Of a DNA stretch of 64,000 bases, positions 17,191 to 26,264 are shown one piece after another. The translations under genes and the position numbers were made by a program. Positions within the stretch are counted from its first letter, which is position 1, and every line of letters starts with the position of its first letter. Source of the stretch: Flavobacterium sp. 90 (GTDB lineage Bacteria; Bacteroidota; Bacteroidia; Flavobacteriales; Flavobacteriaceae); assembly GCF_004339525.1 (NCBI RefSeq), contig NZ_SMGE01000001.1:930001-994000 (forward strand), in the 5' to 3' direction. A model generated the notes under the pieces. The model searched no databases. It saw only the letters and a program-made list of their open reading frames with translations, and was not told the origin of the DNA.

Positions 17191-17622
17191 ATGCCTATGT
17201 CAAAAATTAAAAATTACTTACTTTATACCATATTTATTGTATTCACAGTACTTGGTTCATATTTACTAATCGATTCATTTATAAATCCAGAATTAGAGTT
17301 TTCTGAGGATGTTGTACTCAAAAACAGAATTAAATATATCAATGGTATTCTTTTCTTTGGTGGATTAGGCTATATCTATTATCTCATAAAAGAAAGGAAA
17401 ATTGACACAAATCAGAATACGTTTAAAACGAATATTACCATGTTTTTTGGCTGTTTAATATTTGTCCTAAATTGTTTATTCATAATTCTACATCCCGAAA
17501 CATTTAAAAAAGGAACCAAATTAACACAAATGATTATTGGCTATAGTGGAGTATTATTTTTTGGCGCTGGTTTACTTATGTCAGTTTATAGATTAATAAA
17601 AAATCTCTCTAAGACAAATTAA
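17191..17622 (+). CDS. Small integral membrane protein of unknown function
   Basis: 143 residues with four predicted membrane helices: YLLYTIFIVFTVLGSYLL, YINGILFFGGLGYIYYL, TMFFGCLIFVLNCLFII and GYSGVLFFGAGLLMSVYRL. Helices 2 and 4 share the pattern G-x-LFFG-G, so the protein may be an internal duplication of a two-helix hairpin. Two ATGs lie close together (17191 and 17197); either may be used. No family recognised. It follows the hairpin at 17135 and precedes a convergent lipoprotein gene. Confidence 0.6.
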   Translation: MPMSKIKNYLLYTIFIVFTVLGSYLLIDSFINPELEFSEDVVLKNRIKYINGILFFGGLGYIYYLIKERKIDTNQNTFKTNITMFFGCLIFVLNCLFIILHPETFKKGTKLTQMIIGYSGVLFFGAGLLMSVYRLIKNLSKTN

Positions 17623-17654
17623 TAAAACGGATCAAAAACCGAGAGATTCATATT

Positions 17655-18257
17655 TTAAAAGGAATACTTCTCTAACTTCTTTCCATCAATATCCAAAACC
17701 TTTGCACTTTCTCTTGAAGCGTCTTCTTTGACAACTTCCTGAACCGATGGATTTGACGGATATTTTCCGTTTTTAAGTTTTAAAAGGTGAAATTTCCCTC
17801 CACTTACGACTATTAGATCATAGAATTTTTCAGATACTGAAGTGGTTACATAAATAGGAAAATCAGTTACGGTAAATTTATTGATTAAACTTCCGTCATT
17901 ATTTAAGATATATCCTGAACAACCACCGCTTCCGCAAAAATAAGCATTCGAGAAACCTACAAAATACTCGTCTTTTTTGTCATTGTTTAAATCGAAAGCA
18001 CTGTAATAAAAAAATCGATCGTCTTTGGTCAATGCCGGTAAATCCGCTTTTAGTAAAACCAGGAGCTGTTTTCTAATTAATTGTACAGCTTTATCATCTT
18101 TTGCAGGAGCGTCGCTTATATCTGCACTACCCGTTGCAGTCTTTGTCAATGTATCATTTGCAACTGCTTCAACAACATTTTCTTTTTCTGTTTTTTCTTT
18201 ATTTTGACATGATATCATTCCTAAAATCACAAATGCCATTAAAATTTTTCTTTTCAT
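17655..18257 (-). CDS. Hypothetical lipoprotein with Cys-Gly loop
   Basis: 200 residues. The signal peptide has lipobox GMISC (Cys about residue 17) followed by a charged linker (QNKEKTEKENVV). The mature part has FDLNNDKKDEYFVGF, which resembles a calcium-binding DxNxDxxxE loop. It is followed by YFCGSGGCSGYIL, whose two Cys could form a periplasmic disulfide. I do not recognise the family. It lies 35 bases downstream of the dehydrogenase gene on the same strand and may be co-transcribed with it. Confidence 0.65.
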   Translation of the reverse strand: MKRKILMAFVILGMISCQNKEKTEKENVVEAVANDTLTKTATGSADISDAPAKDDKAVQLIRKQLLVLLKADLPALTKDDRFFYYSAFDLNNDKKDEYFVGFSNAYFCGSGGCSGYILNNDGSLINKFTVTDFPIYVTTSVSEKFYDLIVVSGGKFHLLKLKNGKYPSNPSVQEVVKEDASRESAKVLDIDGKKLEKYSF

Positions 18258-18292
18258 AATTTCTCTTTTTTTAAATTCTTATGATTATGTTT

Positions 18293-19318
18293 CTAAACCA
18301 ATAAAGCGGCTTTATTCTCAATATCATTTTGCGCCAATAATGACTTTATATTATTGAAAGTTACTAAAGCAATCTGCGTTAAAGCTTCATTAGTAAAAAA
18401 GGCCTGATGCGCCGTTACCAAAACATTTGGAAAACTCATTAAACGCTGAATCGCATCGTCCTGAATAATATCTGCCGAAAGATCTCTGAAAAATAATTTC
18501 TCTTCTTGTTCGTAAACATCGATTCCCAAGTATCCAATTTTCCCTTCTTTAAGACCTTCAATAACCGAAGCTGTTTCTATTAATCCGCCTCGACTTGTAT
18601 TGATAATCATTACGCTGTCTTTCATCTCATCGATAGACTTGTTATTAATAATATGTTTGGTTTGCTCATTTAGCGGACAATGAAGCGAAATGATATCACT
18701 CGATTTGAAGATTTCTTCGAGAGAAACGAATTGTACTCCGTCTTTTTCCATTTCGGCATTTGTAACAATATCATACGCCAGAACTTTACATCCAAAACCT
18801 AAAGCGATTTTTGCAAAAGCTTTTCCAATATTTCCCGTTCCGATGATTCCAATTGTTTTTCCGAATAAATCAAAACCTAATAATCCGTTTAAAGAAAAAT
18901 TTTGTTCACGAACTCTATTATAAGCTTTATGTGTTTTTCTATTTAAAGTCAAAATCATGGCAATTGCATGCTCTGCAACTGCTTGCGGCGAATATGCAGG
19001 AACTCGGCAAACTTTTAAATTATATTTTTTTGCAGCCTCTAAATCGACATTATTGAAACCTGCACAACGTAAAGCAATAATTTTCACTCCCTTTTCTGCT
19101 AACTGTCTTATAACGGATTCATTTACGATATCATTTACAAAAACACATACAATTGAAGCGTTTTCAATCAAAATAACAGTCTGAGGATTTAATTGGGTTT
19201 CAAAAAAATCCAACTCAAAACCAAAGTCTGTATTGTATTTATTAAAGAAAGCTTTATCATAAGGCTGCGTCGAAAAAAAGGCGATTTTATTACTATTTGA
19301 TGTAGTCGTTAAACTCAT
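18293..19318 (-). CDS. D-2-hydroxyacid dehydrogenase (D-lactate dehydrogenase type)
   Basis: 341 residues. The NAD-dependent D-isomer-specific 2-hydroxyacid dehydrogenase fold is clear: GIIGTGNIGKAFA (157-169) binds NAD; Arg243 in NTSRGGLIE, an acidic residue in DVYEQE (268-272) and His304 in TAHQAF form the catalytic set. CRVPAYSPQAVAEHAIAMIL (104-123) and VYEQEEKLFFRDLS resemble fermentative LdhA, so interconversion of pyruvate and D-lactate is the likely reaction. Cytoplasmic. It may share a transcript with the downstream lipoprotein. Confidence 0.92.
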   Translation of the reverse strand: MSLTTTSNSNKIAFFSTQPYDKAFFNKYNTDFGFELDFFETQLNPQTVILIENASIVCVFVNDIVNESVIRQLAEKGVKIIALRCAGFNNVDLEAAKKYNLKVCRVPAYSPQAVAEHAIAMILTLNRKTHKAYNRVREQNFSLNGLLGFDLFGKTIGIIGTGNIGKAFAKIALGFGCKVLAYDIVTNAEMEKDGVQFVSLEEIFKSSDIISLHCPLNEQTKHIINNKSIDEMKDSVMIINTSRGGLIETASVIEGLKEGKIGYLGIDVYEQEEKLFFRDLSADIIQDDAIQRLMSFPNVLVTAHQAFFTNEALTQIALVTFNNIKSLLAQNDIENKAALLV

Positions 19319-19397
19319 GATCTCTGTTTTTTTGATTCTTAAATTATGGTTTTACTAAGTTAAGTAATTAAATCTGAAGTAAATTTCTGATCATAAA

Positions 19398-19428
19398 AAA
19401 AGAGCTTCTCTCAAAGCTCTTTTGTCAA
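19398..19428 (-). terminator. Rho-independent terminator after the DUF4274-like gene
   Basis: AAAAGAGCTT (19398-19407) pairs with AAGCTCTTTT (19414-19423). On the minus strand it is followed by a U-run (AAAAAA before 19401 on the plus strand). It lies 16 bases past the stop at 19439. Confidence 0.78.
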
Positions 19429-19438
19429 AATAGTTTTT

Positions 19439-20362
19439 TTATTCTCTAAATTTTAAATGATCTGTACTAAAAAGCAACCCAATTCCGCTGTAAGGATCTC
19501 TTTTTAAATCATAAAAGTTATTTGCTCCAGCCAAATCATGATACAAATCAATCATTATTGAAGATTCCTGAAATCCATCAATTGTATGTTTTATAATAGT
19601 ATCAGATAAACAAGTTAGCTCTTTTGTAGTATTTGTAATTCCGATGTTATTTCCAGTTTCCCAATCCCAAATAGTCCAATCCCAATTGTGTGTTTTTTGA
19701 ACAGCATCCATCCATAAATAAGAAAGATTGTTGATTTTAATTTTCCCTAATTCCTTTTCTTTCCAATATTCAACACTTTCGATTATCGCTTTTATTGTAT
19801 TCTCTGTTTGATCGTAAACAAAATCAGGATTTGAAATCTGAATAGTTTTTATAGCATCAGCAATTTTAGTGTTGATAGTTTTTAATTCCTTTTCGTTGGG
19901 CTTTCTTAAAAAAGCAAATTCAATGTCTTGTCGGTCAAAAGCAATTCCAGGTGATTTCACCAACATTTCTGCAGGAATACATTTTGCATTAGAATATTCG
20001 TTAAGAAACTCTTCTCTCGGATCAAAAGAAAAATTCTCATCAGCATAAAAACCGGAAACATATCTTTGCTCAATTTCCTTAACGATTTGATACGTTTCAA
20101 AATTTATATCTTCTTTTATTTCGTCTTCGGTTTCAAACCTGCAAAAATAATCCGGTTGCAACATCCAATACAAACAAAGAGCGGTTCCTTTATCAAGATG
20201 TTTTTGTTTGATTATCCATTCAAAAGGTTCAATTCCGTCATCATAATTCCAATTTTGTACAAACTGATGCAATTCGGGAGCGGTTAATTTTTGATAAGAC
20301 ATCTCGCTATTTACAGCTTTTAGAACTCGATTTTTACTCTTTTTATTAAATAATTCTTCCAT
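19439..20362 (-). CDS. DUF4274-like protein
   Basis: 307 residues, no signal peptide. The N-terminal third has FVQNWNYDDGIEPFEWIIKQ and LDKGTALCLYWMLQPDYF, the pattern of DUF4274 proteins (short helical domain with D-x-GTAL-x-LYW). The remaining 200 residues are unfamiliar, with KIADAIKTIQISNPDF and several Trp-rich stretches (HNWDWTIWDWETG). Function unknown, probably cytoplasmic. It has its own TAAATTTG box and terminator, so it is a single-gene unit. Confidence 0.6.
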   Translation of the reverse strand: MEELFNKKSKNRVLKAVNSEMSYQKLTAPELHQFVQNWNYDDGIEPFEWIIKQKHLDKGTALCLYWMLQPDYFCRFETEDEIKEDINFETYQIVKEIEQRYVSGFYADENFSFDPREEFLNEYSNAKCIPAEMLVKSPGIAFDRQDIEFAFLRKPNEKELKTINTKIADAIKTIQISNPDFVYDQTENTIKAIIESVEYWKEKELGKIKINNLSYLWMDAVQKTHNWDWTIWDWETGNNIGITNTTKELTCLSDTIIKHTIDGFQESSIMIDLYHDLAGANNFYDLKRDPYSGIGLLFSTDHLKFRE

Positions 20363-20393
20363 TTCTATATTTTACAAATCCAATATTCTCCTA

Positions 20394-20401
20394 CAAATTT
20401 A
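20394..20401 (-). promoter_or_regulatory. Candidate -7 box (TAAATTTG) for the DUF4274-like gene
   Basis: An exact TAnnTTTG match on the minus strand, 31 bases before the ATG at 20362. Confidence 0.43.
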
Positions 20402-20578
20402 AAAACCTATTTTTATAAATACATCATTAAATACAAACACTTCTTAAAAATCTCAATATCAGACAAATCGCTATTTTATATTTTTAATTTTGTTAAATAA
20501 TCTATAATTCTGATACTCAGATTAAACCTATTGAATCTGATAAAGTCTAAATGGTATAACAATTAAAAAACTTACATC

Positions 20579-21019
20579 ATGAAAAAATTATTCATCGCAG
20601 CTTTGTTATTCATCGGAGTAGCTAGTTTTGCACAAGAAGCGGATCAAAAACCACCTCGCGAACAAAGAGAAAGATTGACTCCGGAACAACGTAGTGACAA
20701 ACAATTAAAAAAACTTACTTCTGAATTAAACTTAGATGCAAATCAACAAGCACAAGTAAAGCAACTTCTAGCCGACAGAAATGCTAAAGCTGAAAAATTT
20801 AAAGAAACCCGTAAAGCAAAAAAAGACAGCGATGTAAAACCAACTGCAGCTGAAAAAGAAGCTTTCAAAAAAGAAGTAATAGCCGAAAGAGATGCAAATG
20901 ATGCTAAAATGAAATCTATCTTAAATGCAGACCAATACACAAAATGGAAAGCAATTCAGGAAGAGAATAAAGACAAAGCGAGAGAGAAAATGAAAGAATA
21001 CAAAAAAGAGAATAACTAA
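20579..21019 (+). CDS. Periplasmic Spy/CpxP-like helical protein (one domain copy)
   Basis: 146 residues: signal peptide (MKKLFIAALLFIGVASFAQ) then an almost fully helical, charged protein. The order is LTPEQRSDKQLKKLTSELNLDANQQAQVKQLLADR, a linker, then DAKMKSILNADQYTKWKAIQEEN. This helix-hairpin arrangement with LT-x-EQ type motifs resembles LTXXQ/Spy chaperones, which bind unfolded periplasmic proteins. The gene 165 bases downstream carries two copies of the same domain. An inverted repeat CAGATT/AATCTG lies in the leader (about 20518-20538), and a partly similar GATTAAAC stretch precedes the sister gene. Chaperone function is inference. Confidence 0.72.
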   Translation: MKKLFIAALLFIGVASFAQEADQKPPREQRERLTPEQRSDKQLKKLTSELNLDANQQAQVKQLLADRNAKAEKFKETRKAKKDSDVKPTAAEKEAFKKEVIAERDANDAKMKSILNADQYTKWKAIQEENKDKAREKMKEYKKENN

Positions 21020-21030
21020 TTATAGTTTAC

Positions 21031-21060
21031 AAAAAGAGGCTTTGATAGCCTCTTTTTTAT
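21031..21060 (+). terminator. Rho-independent terminator between the two Spy-like genes
   Basis: AAAAAGAGGCT (21031-21041) pairs with AGCCTCTTTTT (21047-21057), loop TTGAT, then further T residues. The two genes are therefore separate units. Confidence 0.85.
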
Positions 21061-21183
21061 TTTTGAAAAGTTTTATGCTTTCCTTATTACTTTCTGTTAA
21101 TTAAAAGATAAATCCGACAATTCGATTAAACTTAATAAAATCATGGCAGTCTAATTGCTATAAACCTTTTAAAAAAACGAATT

Positions 21184-21924
21184 ATGAAAAAATTATTTAT
21201 CGCAGCTTTATTATTCGTTGGAGTAATAAGTTTTGCACAAGACATCAATCAGAAAACGACACGTGATCAACGAGAAAAATTAACTCCGGAACAACGTAAT
21301 GAAAAACATTTACAAAAGTTAACTTCTGAATTGAATTTAGATAAAAAACAACAGGAACAAGTAAAACAGTTACTGGCAGAAAGAAGTGCCAAAGTCGAAA
21401 AGTTTAGAGATGGTAAAAAAGACAGCAAAACAAAACCTACTGAGGCAGAAAGAGAAGCTTTTAAAAAACAAATGGATACTGAAAAAGCAGCAAACGATGC
21501 TAAAATGAAATCAATTCTAAACACCGATCAGTACACAAAATGGACTGCTCTTAAAAAAGAGCACGATCGCAAAGGCGATCATAAAGGCAGAAGAGACATG
21601 AAATCTCCACAAGAACGCGATCAGGCACATTTGCAAAAATTGACTACAGATCTAAATTTAAATACAGATCAGCAAAAACAAGTTAGCGAGCTTTTGTCTG
21701 ACAGAAGTACCAAAATGGCAATGCTTAAAAAGAGCCGAAGAGACAATGCAACACCACCAACTGATGCTGAGAAAAAAGCCATGAAAAAACAAATGGAAGA
21801 AGATCACAAAGCAACAGATGCAAAAATGAAATCTATTTTGAATGCTGATCAATATAAAAAATGGACAGCAATTCAAAAAGAACGTAAAGACAAAATGAAA
21901 GAACACAGAAAAGATAAAATGTAA
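21184..21924 (+). CDS. Periplasmic Spy/CpxP-like helical protein (duplicated domain)
   Basis: 246 residues: signal peptide (MKKLFIAALLFVGVISFAQ) and two successive copies of the domain found once in the upstream gene. Copy 1 spans about 22-118 (LTPEQRNEKHLQKLTSELNL to MKSILNTDQYTKWTALKKEH). Copy 2 spans about 138-240 (SPQERDQAHLQKLTTDLNL to MKSILNADQYKKWTAIQKER). The tandem genes arose by gene duplication and then an internal duplication or fusion. Chaperone-like or metal/stress-related periplasmic role by analogy with Spy; not proven. The C-terminus is strongly basic. Confidence 0.72.
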   Translation: MKKLFIAALLFVGVISFAQDINQKTTRDQREKLTPEQRNEKHLQKLTSELNLDKKQQEQVKQLLAERSAKVEKFRDGKKDSKTKPTEAEREAFKKQMDTEKAANDAKMKSILNTDQYTKWTALKKEHDRKGDHKGRRDMKSPQERDQAHLQKLTTDLNLNTDQQKQVSELLSDRSTKMAMLKKSRRDNATPPTDAEKKAMKKQMEEDHKATDAKMKSILNADQYKKWTAIQKERKDKMKEHRKDKM

Positions 21925-21933
21925 TTGAGTTCA

Positions 21934-21969
21934 AACAAAAAAGAGGCTTTAAAAAGCCTCTTTTTTGTT
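21934..21969. terminator. Bidirectional terminator
   Basis: 21934-21950 pairs perfectly over 17 bp with 21953-21969; the stem carries GAGGCTTT/AAAGCCTC and both flanks give U-tracts. It separates convergent genes. Confidence 0.88.
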
Positions 21970-21977
21970 ATACATTC

Positions 21978-24452
21978 CTATTTTGGATTAAGAATTAAAT
22001 CAATTCTTTTGATACAATCTTCATAATGGTATTTTGTTTCTGTGTTTACGGGTCTTGCTTTTGCTGCTAAAAGTGTGCTTCGTAATGCCGTTAATTCACC
22101 TCGAACTAAAGCTCTAAGATCAGATTGTACCACATTATAATAGGTCGTTGATTTATCTGTTGGTTTAATTTCCTCGATCATCAAAGTTCCCATTCTGTCA
22201 ATATAACCTCGTTGTAAGTTTCTTCTATATATTGTCACATTAGCTGGAGTTACTGCTTCTTTCCAGATTCCTTTTCTGGTATCTTTCAGTAAATCTAAAG
22301 CTTTGTAAGTATCAGCGCCAAGAATTTCATTATCCATTAATCTACCAATTCGGGAGATACTCAATAAATTATTTAAGTGACGTACTTGTAAACTTCTAAA
22401 CTTTTCTGAATAACCTGCAGAATTTGTATTTTTTAAAGTATTTACATTTACAATCCAGGTTGGCGAAGCAAAAGCATTTGTTTGAAGCCAATTCATCGCT
22501 TCGATTTGTTTTGCTTTCGGCACAACTTCATAAACATTTCCGGGCTGATTTGGTTTTTTAGTATTTTCATAAACACCGCCAACATTCGTCACAACATGAC
22601 CAACATATCTGCTCCAAACGTCCAGCATTTCTTTATATAATTCGTCTAAATCTTCATAATTATTGGTCACATTACTCGTCCATTCGCTTAAATGTCCTGC
22701 AACATATTCCAGATTTTTAAGTCCGTATGAACTTGCTTTCATCGAATTGTTTCCAATATCTTCTGTTTGAGAAGTTGGATCAAAAGAACTGCCCTGATCT
22801 CCAAATTTATAAATTGGATTTCCTGCTTTTTCCAAAATCCATTTGTCTAAAGTTACTTCTTCAGCTTCAGGAGATTTTGCATTTGGAATCACTCTGTATC
22901 CCCAATTTAATGCATAATGATCGTAAGCTCCCATTTTGCGAATAAAACGAATATTTTTATCTCCGGGTTGTGCAATATAATTAAAACGGGCATAATCCAT
23001 TATACTTGCCGAGATTCCGTTTTGTTGTGTAAAATCACCATTTCTGTAACTCTCAACATCATATGCACAACTTGCACCCATATTATGCGGAAACCCTAAA
23101 GCATGACCAACTTCGTGAGCAATAACCATTCGCATCATTTCGCCCATTTCTTCATCACTGGTTTGTAATGTTCGCGCTGAAGGATTTGCTGCTCCGGTTT
23201 CTAATAAATATCTGTTTCTGTAAGAACGCAAATGATTGTGATACCAAATCACATCGCTTTCGATAATTTCTCCCGTTCTTGGATCTGAAACACTTGGTCC
23301 AACTGCATTTCGCGTCGTACTTGCTACATAACGAATAACCGAATAACGCACATCTTCAGGACTAAAATCAGGATCTTCCTCTTTTGTTGGAGCATCTTTT
23401 GCAATAATCGCATTTTTAAAACCTGCCGTTTCAAACGGTTTTTGCCATTCTTCTATTCCTTGTTTTATGTATTTTTTTAATTTTTCCGGCGTTGCAGGAT
23501 CTAAGTAATACACAATTGGTTTTATTGGTTCAACCAATTCTCCTCTGTTGTATGCTTCAGGATCTTTTGGCTCTAATCTCCAACGTCTGATATATGTTTT
23601 AAGATCTGATTTTAATTCATTGCTTCCGTAATCGTACTGACTTACTGTAAACCAACCCACACGCGGATCTGCCAATCTAGGTTTCATTGGTACTTCCGGT
23701 AATAAAATCATCGATTGATTCATTTGAATACTTATCGATTCTGTTTCTTCCAGCGTTGAAGGTTTTGAAGCATTATAAGTCATATCCTGAATTACTTCAA
23801 TATTCATCGGAAAACTTTTAATCTTATTGATAAAGCTTCGCGAATCGTCAAGTCCTTTTACTTTGTAAGTATCACGCATTTCTGCTGATATTCCGGTAAT
23901 TGCCTTAACATCTGTGCTGTAAAATTTAGTTACATCAATAACCGTATTTGCAGAATCTTTACTGAAAGCTACAATATCAAATGCAAATAATGTAGGCTCA
24001 TAATTATTTGATTTTACCGAAATACTAATAGGTAAAGTATCATTTGCAACCGCATTATAGGATTTTGATTTGATAAGGATTTTATCCTGAAAACGCTGCC
24101 AAACGATCAATTGTTCATTAGTTTCAGAACCGGCATTTACATATCCTCCGCCTAAATTAGCAGGCAATTTCGAAAGTCTGCTTACCAAAAGCATATCTTT
24201 ATTTAAGTACTTATTCGGGATTTCAAAGTAGTATTTTTTATCGACCTTGTGCACTTTAAAAAGTCCGTCATCAGAAACAGCGTCTTTAGTAATTACTTTA
24301 CTGTATTCTTTAATTGTCGATTCTGGCTTTTTTTCTGGAGGTGCAACTACAGGATCGCCTTTTTTTGATTCCTTTTTGTTCGATTGGGCAAACTGATTAT
24401 TAGAAAATAGCATGAAAAATGCCATTGTAATAAAAATGCAAAATTTATTCAC
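21978..24452 (-). CDS. Secreted zinc metalloprotease (DUF5117/DUF4953 type)
   Basis: 824 residues. Signal peptide ends near FAQ (residue 23), then a Lys/Pro-rich linker. Residues about 90-290 match the DUF5117 region (LLVSRLSKLPANLGGGYVNAG, then WRRLEP-like RRWRLEPKDPEAY). The catalytic motif HEVGHALGFPH gives His446, Glu447, His450 and His456, the metzincin zinc-binding set. The tail resembles DUF4953. It probably acts in the periplasm or at the cell surface; substrate unknown. A long uncharacterised tail with several helices follows. Own -7 box (TATTTTTG) at 24484. It converges on the Spy-like pair. Confidence 0.88.
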   Translation of the reverse strand: MNKFCIFITMAFFMLFSNNQFAQSNKKESKKGDPVVAPPEKKPESTIKEYSKVITKDAVSDDGLFKVHKVDKKYYFEIPNKYLNKDMLLVSRLSKLPANLGGGYVNAGSETNEQLIVWQRFQDKILIKSKSYNAVANDTLPISISVKSNNYEPTLFAFDIVAFSKDSANTVIDVTKFYSTDVKAITGISAEMRDTYKVKGLDDSRSFINKIKSFPMNIEVIQDMTYNASKPSTLEETESISIQMNQSMILLPEVPMKPRLADPRVGWFTVSQYDYGSNELKSDLKTYIRRWRLEPKDPEAYNRGELVEPIKPIVYYLDPATPEKLKKYIKQGIEEWQKPFETAGFKNAIIAKDAPTKEEDPDFSPEDVRYSVIRYVASTTRNAVGPSVSDPRTGEIIESDVIWYHNHLRSYRNRYLLETGAANPSARTLQTSDEEMGEMMRMVIAHEVGHALGFPHNMGASCAYDVESYRNGDFTQQNGISASIMDYARFNYIAQPGDKNIRFIRKMGAYDHYALNWGYRVIPNAKSPEAEEVTLDKWILEKAGNPIYKFGDQGSSFDPTSQTEDIGNNSMKASSYGLKNLEYVAGHLSEWTSNVTNNYEDLDELYKEMLDVWSRYVGHVVTNVGGVYENTKKPNQPGNVYEVVPKAKQIEAMNWLQTNAFASPTWIVNVNTLKNTNSAGYSEKFRSLQVRHLNNLLSISRIGRLMDNEILGADTYKALDLLKDTRKGIWKEAVTPANVTIYRRNLQRGYIDRMGTLMIEEIKPTDKSTTYYNVVQSDLRALVRGELTALRSTLLAAKARPVNTETKYHYEDCIKRIDLILNPK

Positions 24453-24483
24453 TTATTGGTAGGTTTAGTGGTTATTCGATAAA

Positions 24484-24491
24484 CAAAAATA
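24484..24491 (-). promoter_or_regulatory. Candidate -7 box (TATTTTTG) for the metalloprotease gene
   Basis: An exact TAnnTTTG match on the minus strand 31 bases before the ATG at 24452. Confidence 0.4.
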
Positions 24492-24569
24492 ATTTTTATT
24501 CTACTTATAAAAAAACAAACTCACTTCTTAACATTTTATTAACAAGTATAATCGAAATTAAAATCATAA

Positions 24570-24603
24570 AAAAAGGTTCAGTTTTTATAAAAAACTGAAC
24601 CTT
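24570..24603 (-). terminator. Rho-independent terminator after hemL
   Basis: AAGGTTCAGTTTTT (24573-24586) pairs perfectly with 24590-24603 around ATA. The minus-strand product ends in a U-run. It lies 30 bases past the hemL stop. Confidence 0.87.
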
Positions 24604-24633
24604 AAATTGAAAATATTTTTTGTTTTCTAAGAT

Positions 24634-25920
24634 TTAAAAAGTCTTTGAAACCTTATCAATTGCATTAATTGTAAAATCTAAATCCTCATATGTTAATGCA
24701 TCAGTAATAAACCATGTTTCATAAGCCGATGGCGCAATATAAACTCCTTCGTTTAATAAACCGTGAAAGAATTTCTTGAACGTTTCATTATCACCTTTTG
24801 CTGCTGTTTGAAAATCAACAACCGGATTTGCATCAAAATGAACAGAAATCATTGAACCTACTCTATTGATTGTAAAAACAACATTATTAGCTTTTAAAAC
24901 TCTGTCAATTCCTGCTTCTAAATAAGCTGTTTTTTCGTCTAAACGATCAAAAATTGCACGATCATTATCAAGAGATTGCAACATTGCTAATCCTGCCGCC
25001 ATTGCTAACGGGTTTCCAGACAATGTTCCGGCTTGATAAACTGGTCCAAGTGGTGCAAGATAATTCATAATTTCGGCACGTGCAGCAAAAGCACCAACCG
25101 GCAAACCTCCACCAATTACTTTTCCGAAAGTAACAATATCAGCATTGATGTTAAACAATTCCTGAACTCCACCGCGAGCCAAACGGAAACCTGTCATTAC
25201 CTCATCAAAAATCAGTAAAATTCCGTTTGCAGTACACAAATCTCTTAAACCTTGTAAGAAATCTTTTTGAGGCGGAATACATCCCATATTTCCTGCAACT
25301 GGTTCGATGATTATTGCTGCGATTTCGTTTTTGTTAGCTTCAATTAAAGTTTTTACATTCTCTAAATCATTGTATTTTGCCAACAAAGTATCTTTTGCAG
25401 TTCCTTCTGTAACTCCCGGGCTATTTGGAGATCCAAAAGTTACAGCTCCACTTCCCGCCTGAATCAAAAACGAATCAGAATGTCCGTGATAACAACCTGC
25501 AAATTTTATAATTTTATCTCTTTTTGTAAATCCGCGAGCCAGACGAATCGCACTCATACAAGCTTCTGTACCTGAATTTACAAATCTTATCTTATCAATA
25601 TTCGGAACCATAGAAACCGCCAAAGCAGCAATTTCAGTTTCTAATTCTGTTGGCATTCCAAATGAAGTTCCCAATTTTGCTTTCTCAATTACGGCATCAA
25701 CAACTGGCTGATACGCATGCCCTAAAACCATTGGTCCCCAGGAATTGATGTAATCAATTAATTTATTTCCATCTTCGTCATATAAATAAGCACCTTTGGC
25801 ACTTTTTACAAAAATAGGAGTTCCTCCAACCGCTTTAAAGGCTCTTACTGGCGAATTTACTCCTCCCGGAATTACTTTTTCTGCTTCAGCAAAAAGCTGA
25901 CTACTTCTTTTATATATCAT
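24634..25920 (-). CDS. hemL: Glutamate-1-semialdehyde 2,1-aminomutase
   Basis: 428 residues, full length. It converts glutamate-1-semialdehyde to 5-aminolevulinate, the last step of the C5 route to haem. PLP-binding Lys267 sits in [17 protein letters not shown]. Other family motifs: [12 protein letters not shown] (22-33), [17 protein letters not shown] (114-130), CYHGHSDSF (143-151), [12 protein letters not shown] (235-246) and [14 protein letters not shown]. Cytoplasmic. A small membrane-protein gene lies 39 bases upstream on the same strand; co-transcription is possible. The terminator at 24573 closes the unit. Confidence 0.97.
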   Translation of the reverse strand: MIYKRSSQLFAEAEKVIPGGVNSPVRAFKAVGGTPIFVKSAKGAYLYDEDGNKLIDYINSWGPMVLGHAYQPVVDAVIEKAKLGTSFGMPTELETEIAALAVSMVPNIDKIRFVNSGTEACMSAIRLARGFTKRDKIIKFAGCYHGHSDSFLIQAGSGAVTFGSPNSPGVTEGTAKDTLLAKYNDLENVKTLIEANKNEIAAIIIEPVAGNMGCIPPQKDFLQGLRDLCTANGILLIFDEVMTGFRLARGGVQELFNINADIVTFGKVIGGGLPVGAFAARAEIMNYLAPLGPVYQAGTLSGNPLAMAAGLAMLQSLDNDRAIFDRLDEKTAYLEAGIDRVLKANNVVFTINRVGSMISVHFDANPVVDFQTAAKGDNETFKKFFHGLLNEGVYIAPSAYETWFITDALTYEDLDFTINAIDKVSKTF

Positions 25921-25959
25921 TTTTTATTTTAGTTTTTTGAGTTCAGGTTTTAGATTTAA

Positions 25960-26217
25960 TTAGAAAATTAAACGTTGATCTAATATAAACTCATTAAAAT
26001 ATTTTTGTTCTATTTGATCTTCTTCACTAAGTTCTTTCATTTTTTTATTAGACATTCCAATCGGAGAATAAAATAACCATTTCCAGGTTGGACGATGTTT
26101 TATAAAAAAATGCCTTTCGGCAAATTCATCATGAATATAAACTCCACAAAAAACTCTAATACTTAGAATTATTGCAAAAGTAAAGATTCCAACTGTGACA
26201 TTCTTTTTCATAGACAA
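25960..26217 (-). CDS. Small single-pass membrane protein of unknown function
   Basis: 85 residues. One N-terminal hydrophobic segment (VTVGIFTFAIILSIRVFCGVYI), then a Trp/His-rich stretch (FFIKHRPTWKWLFYSPIG) and an acidic helix (KMKELSEEDQIEQKYF). No family recognised. It lies between the glucosaminidase gene (47 bases upstream) and hemL (39 bases downstream), all minus strand, so it may be part of a longer transcript. The size and continuous open frame with flavobacterial codon use favour a real gene, but support is modest. Confidence 0.5.
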   Translation of the reverse strand: MSMKKNVTVGIFTFAIILSIRVFCGVYIHDEFAERHFFIKHRPTWKWLFYSPIGMSNKKMKELSEEDQIEQKYFNEFILDQRLIF

Positions 26218-26264
26218 TTTTGTAGCAATTTTATAATTAACAATTAATAATGAACAATTGACAA

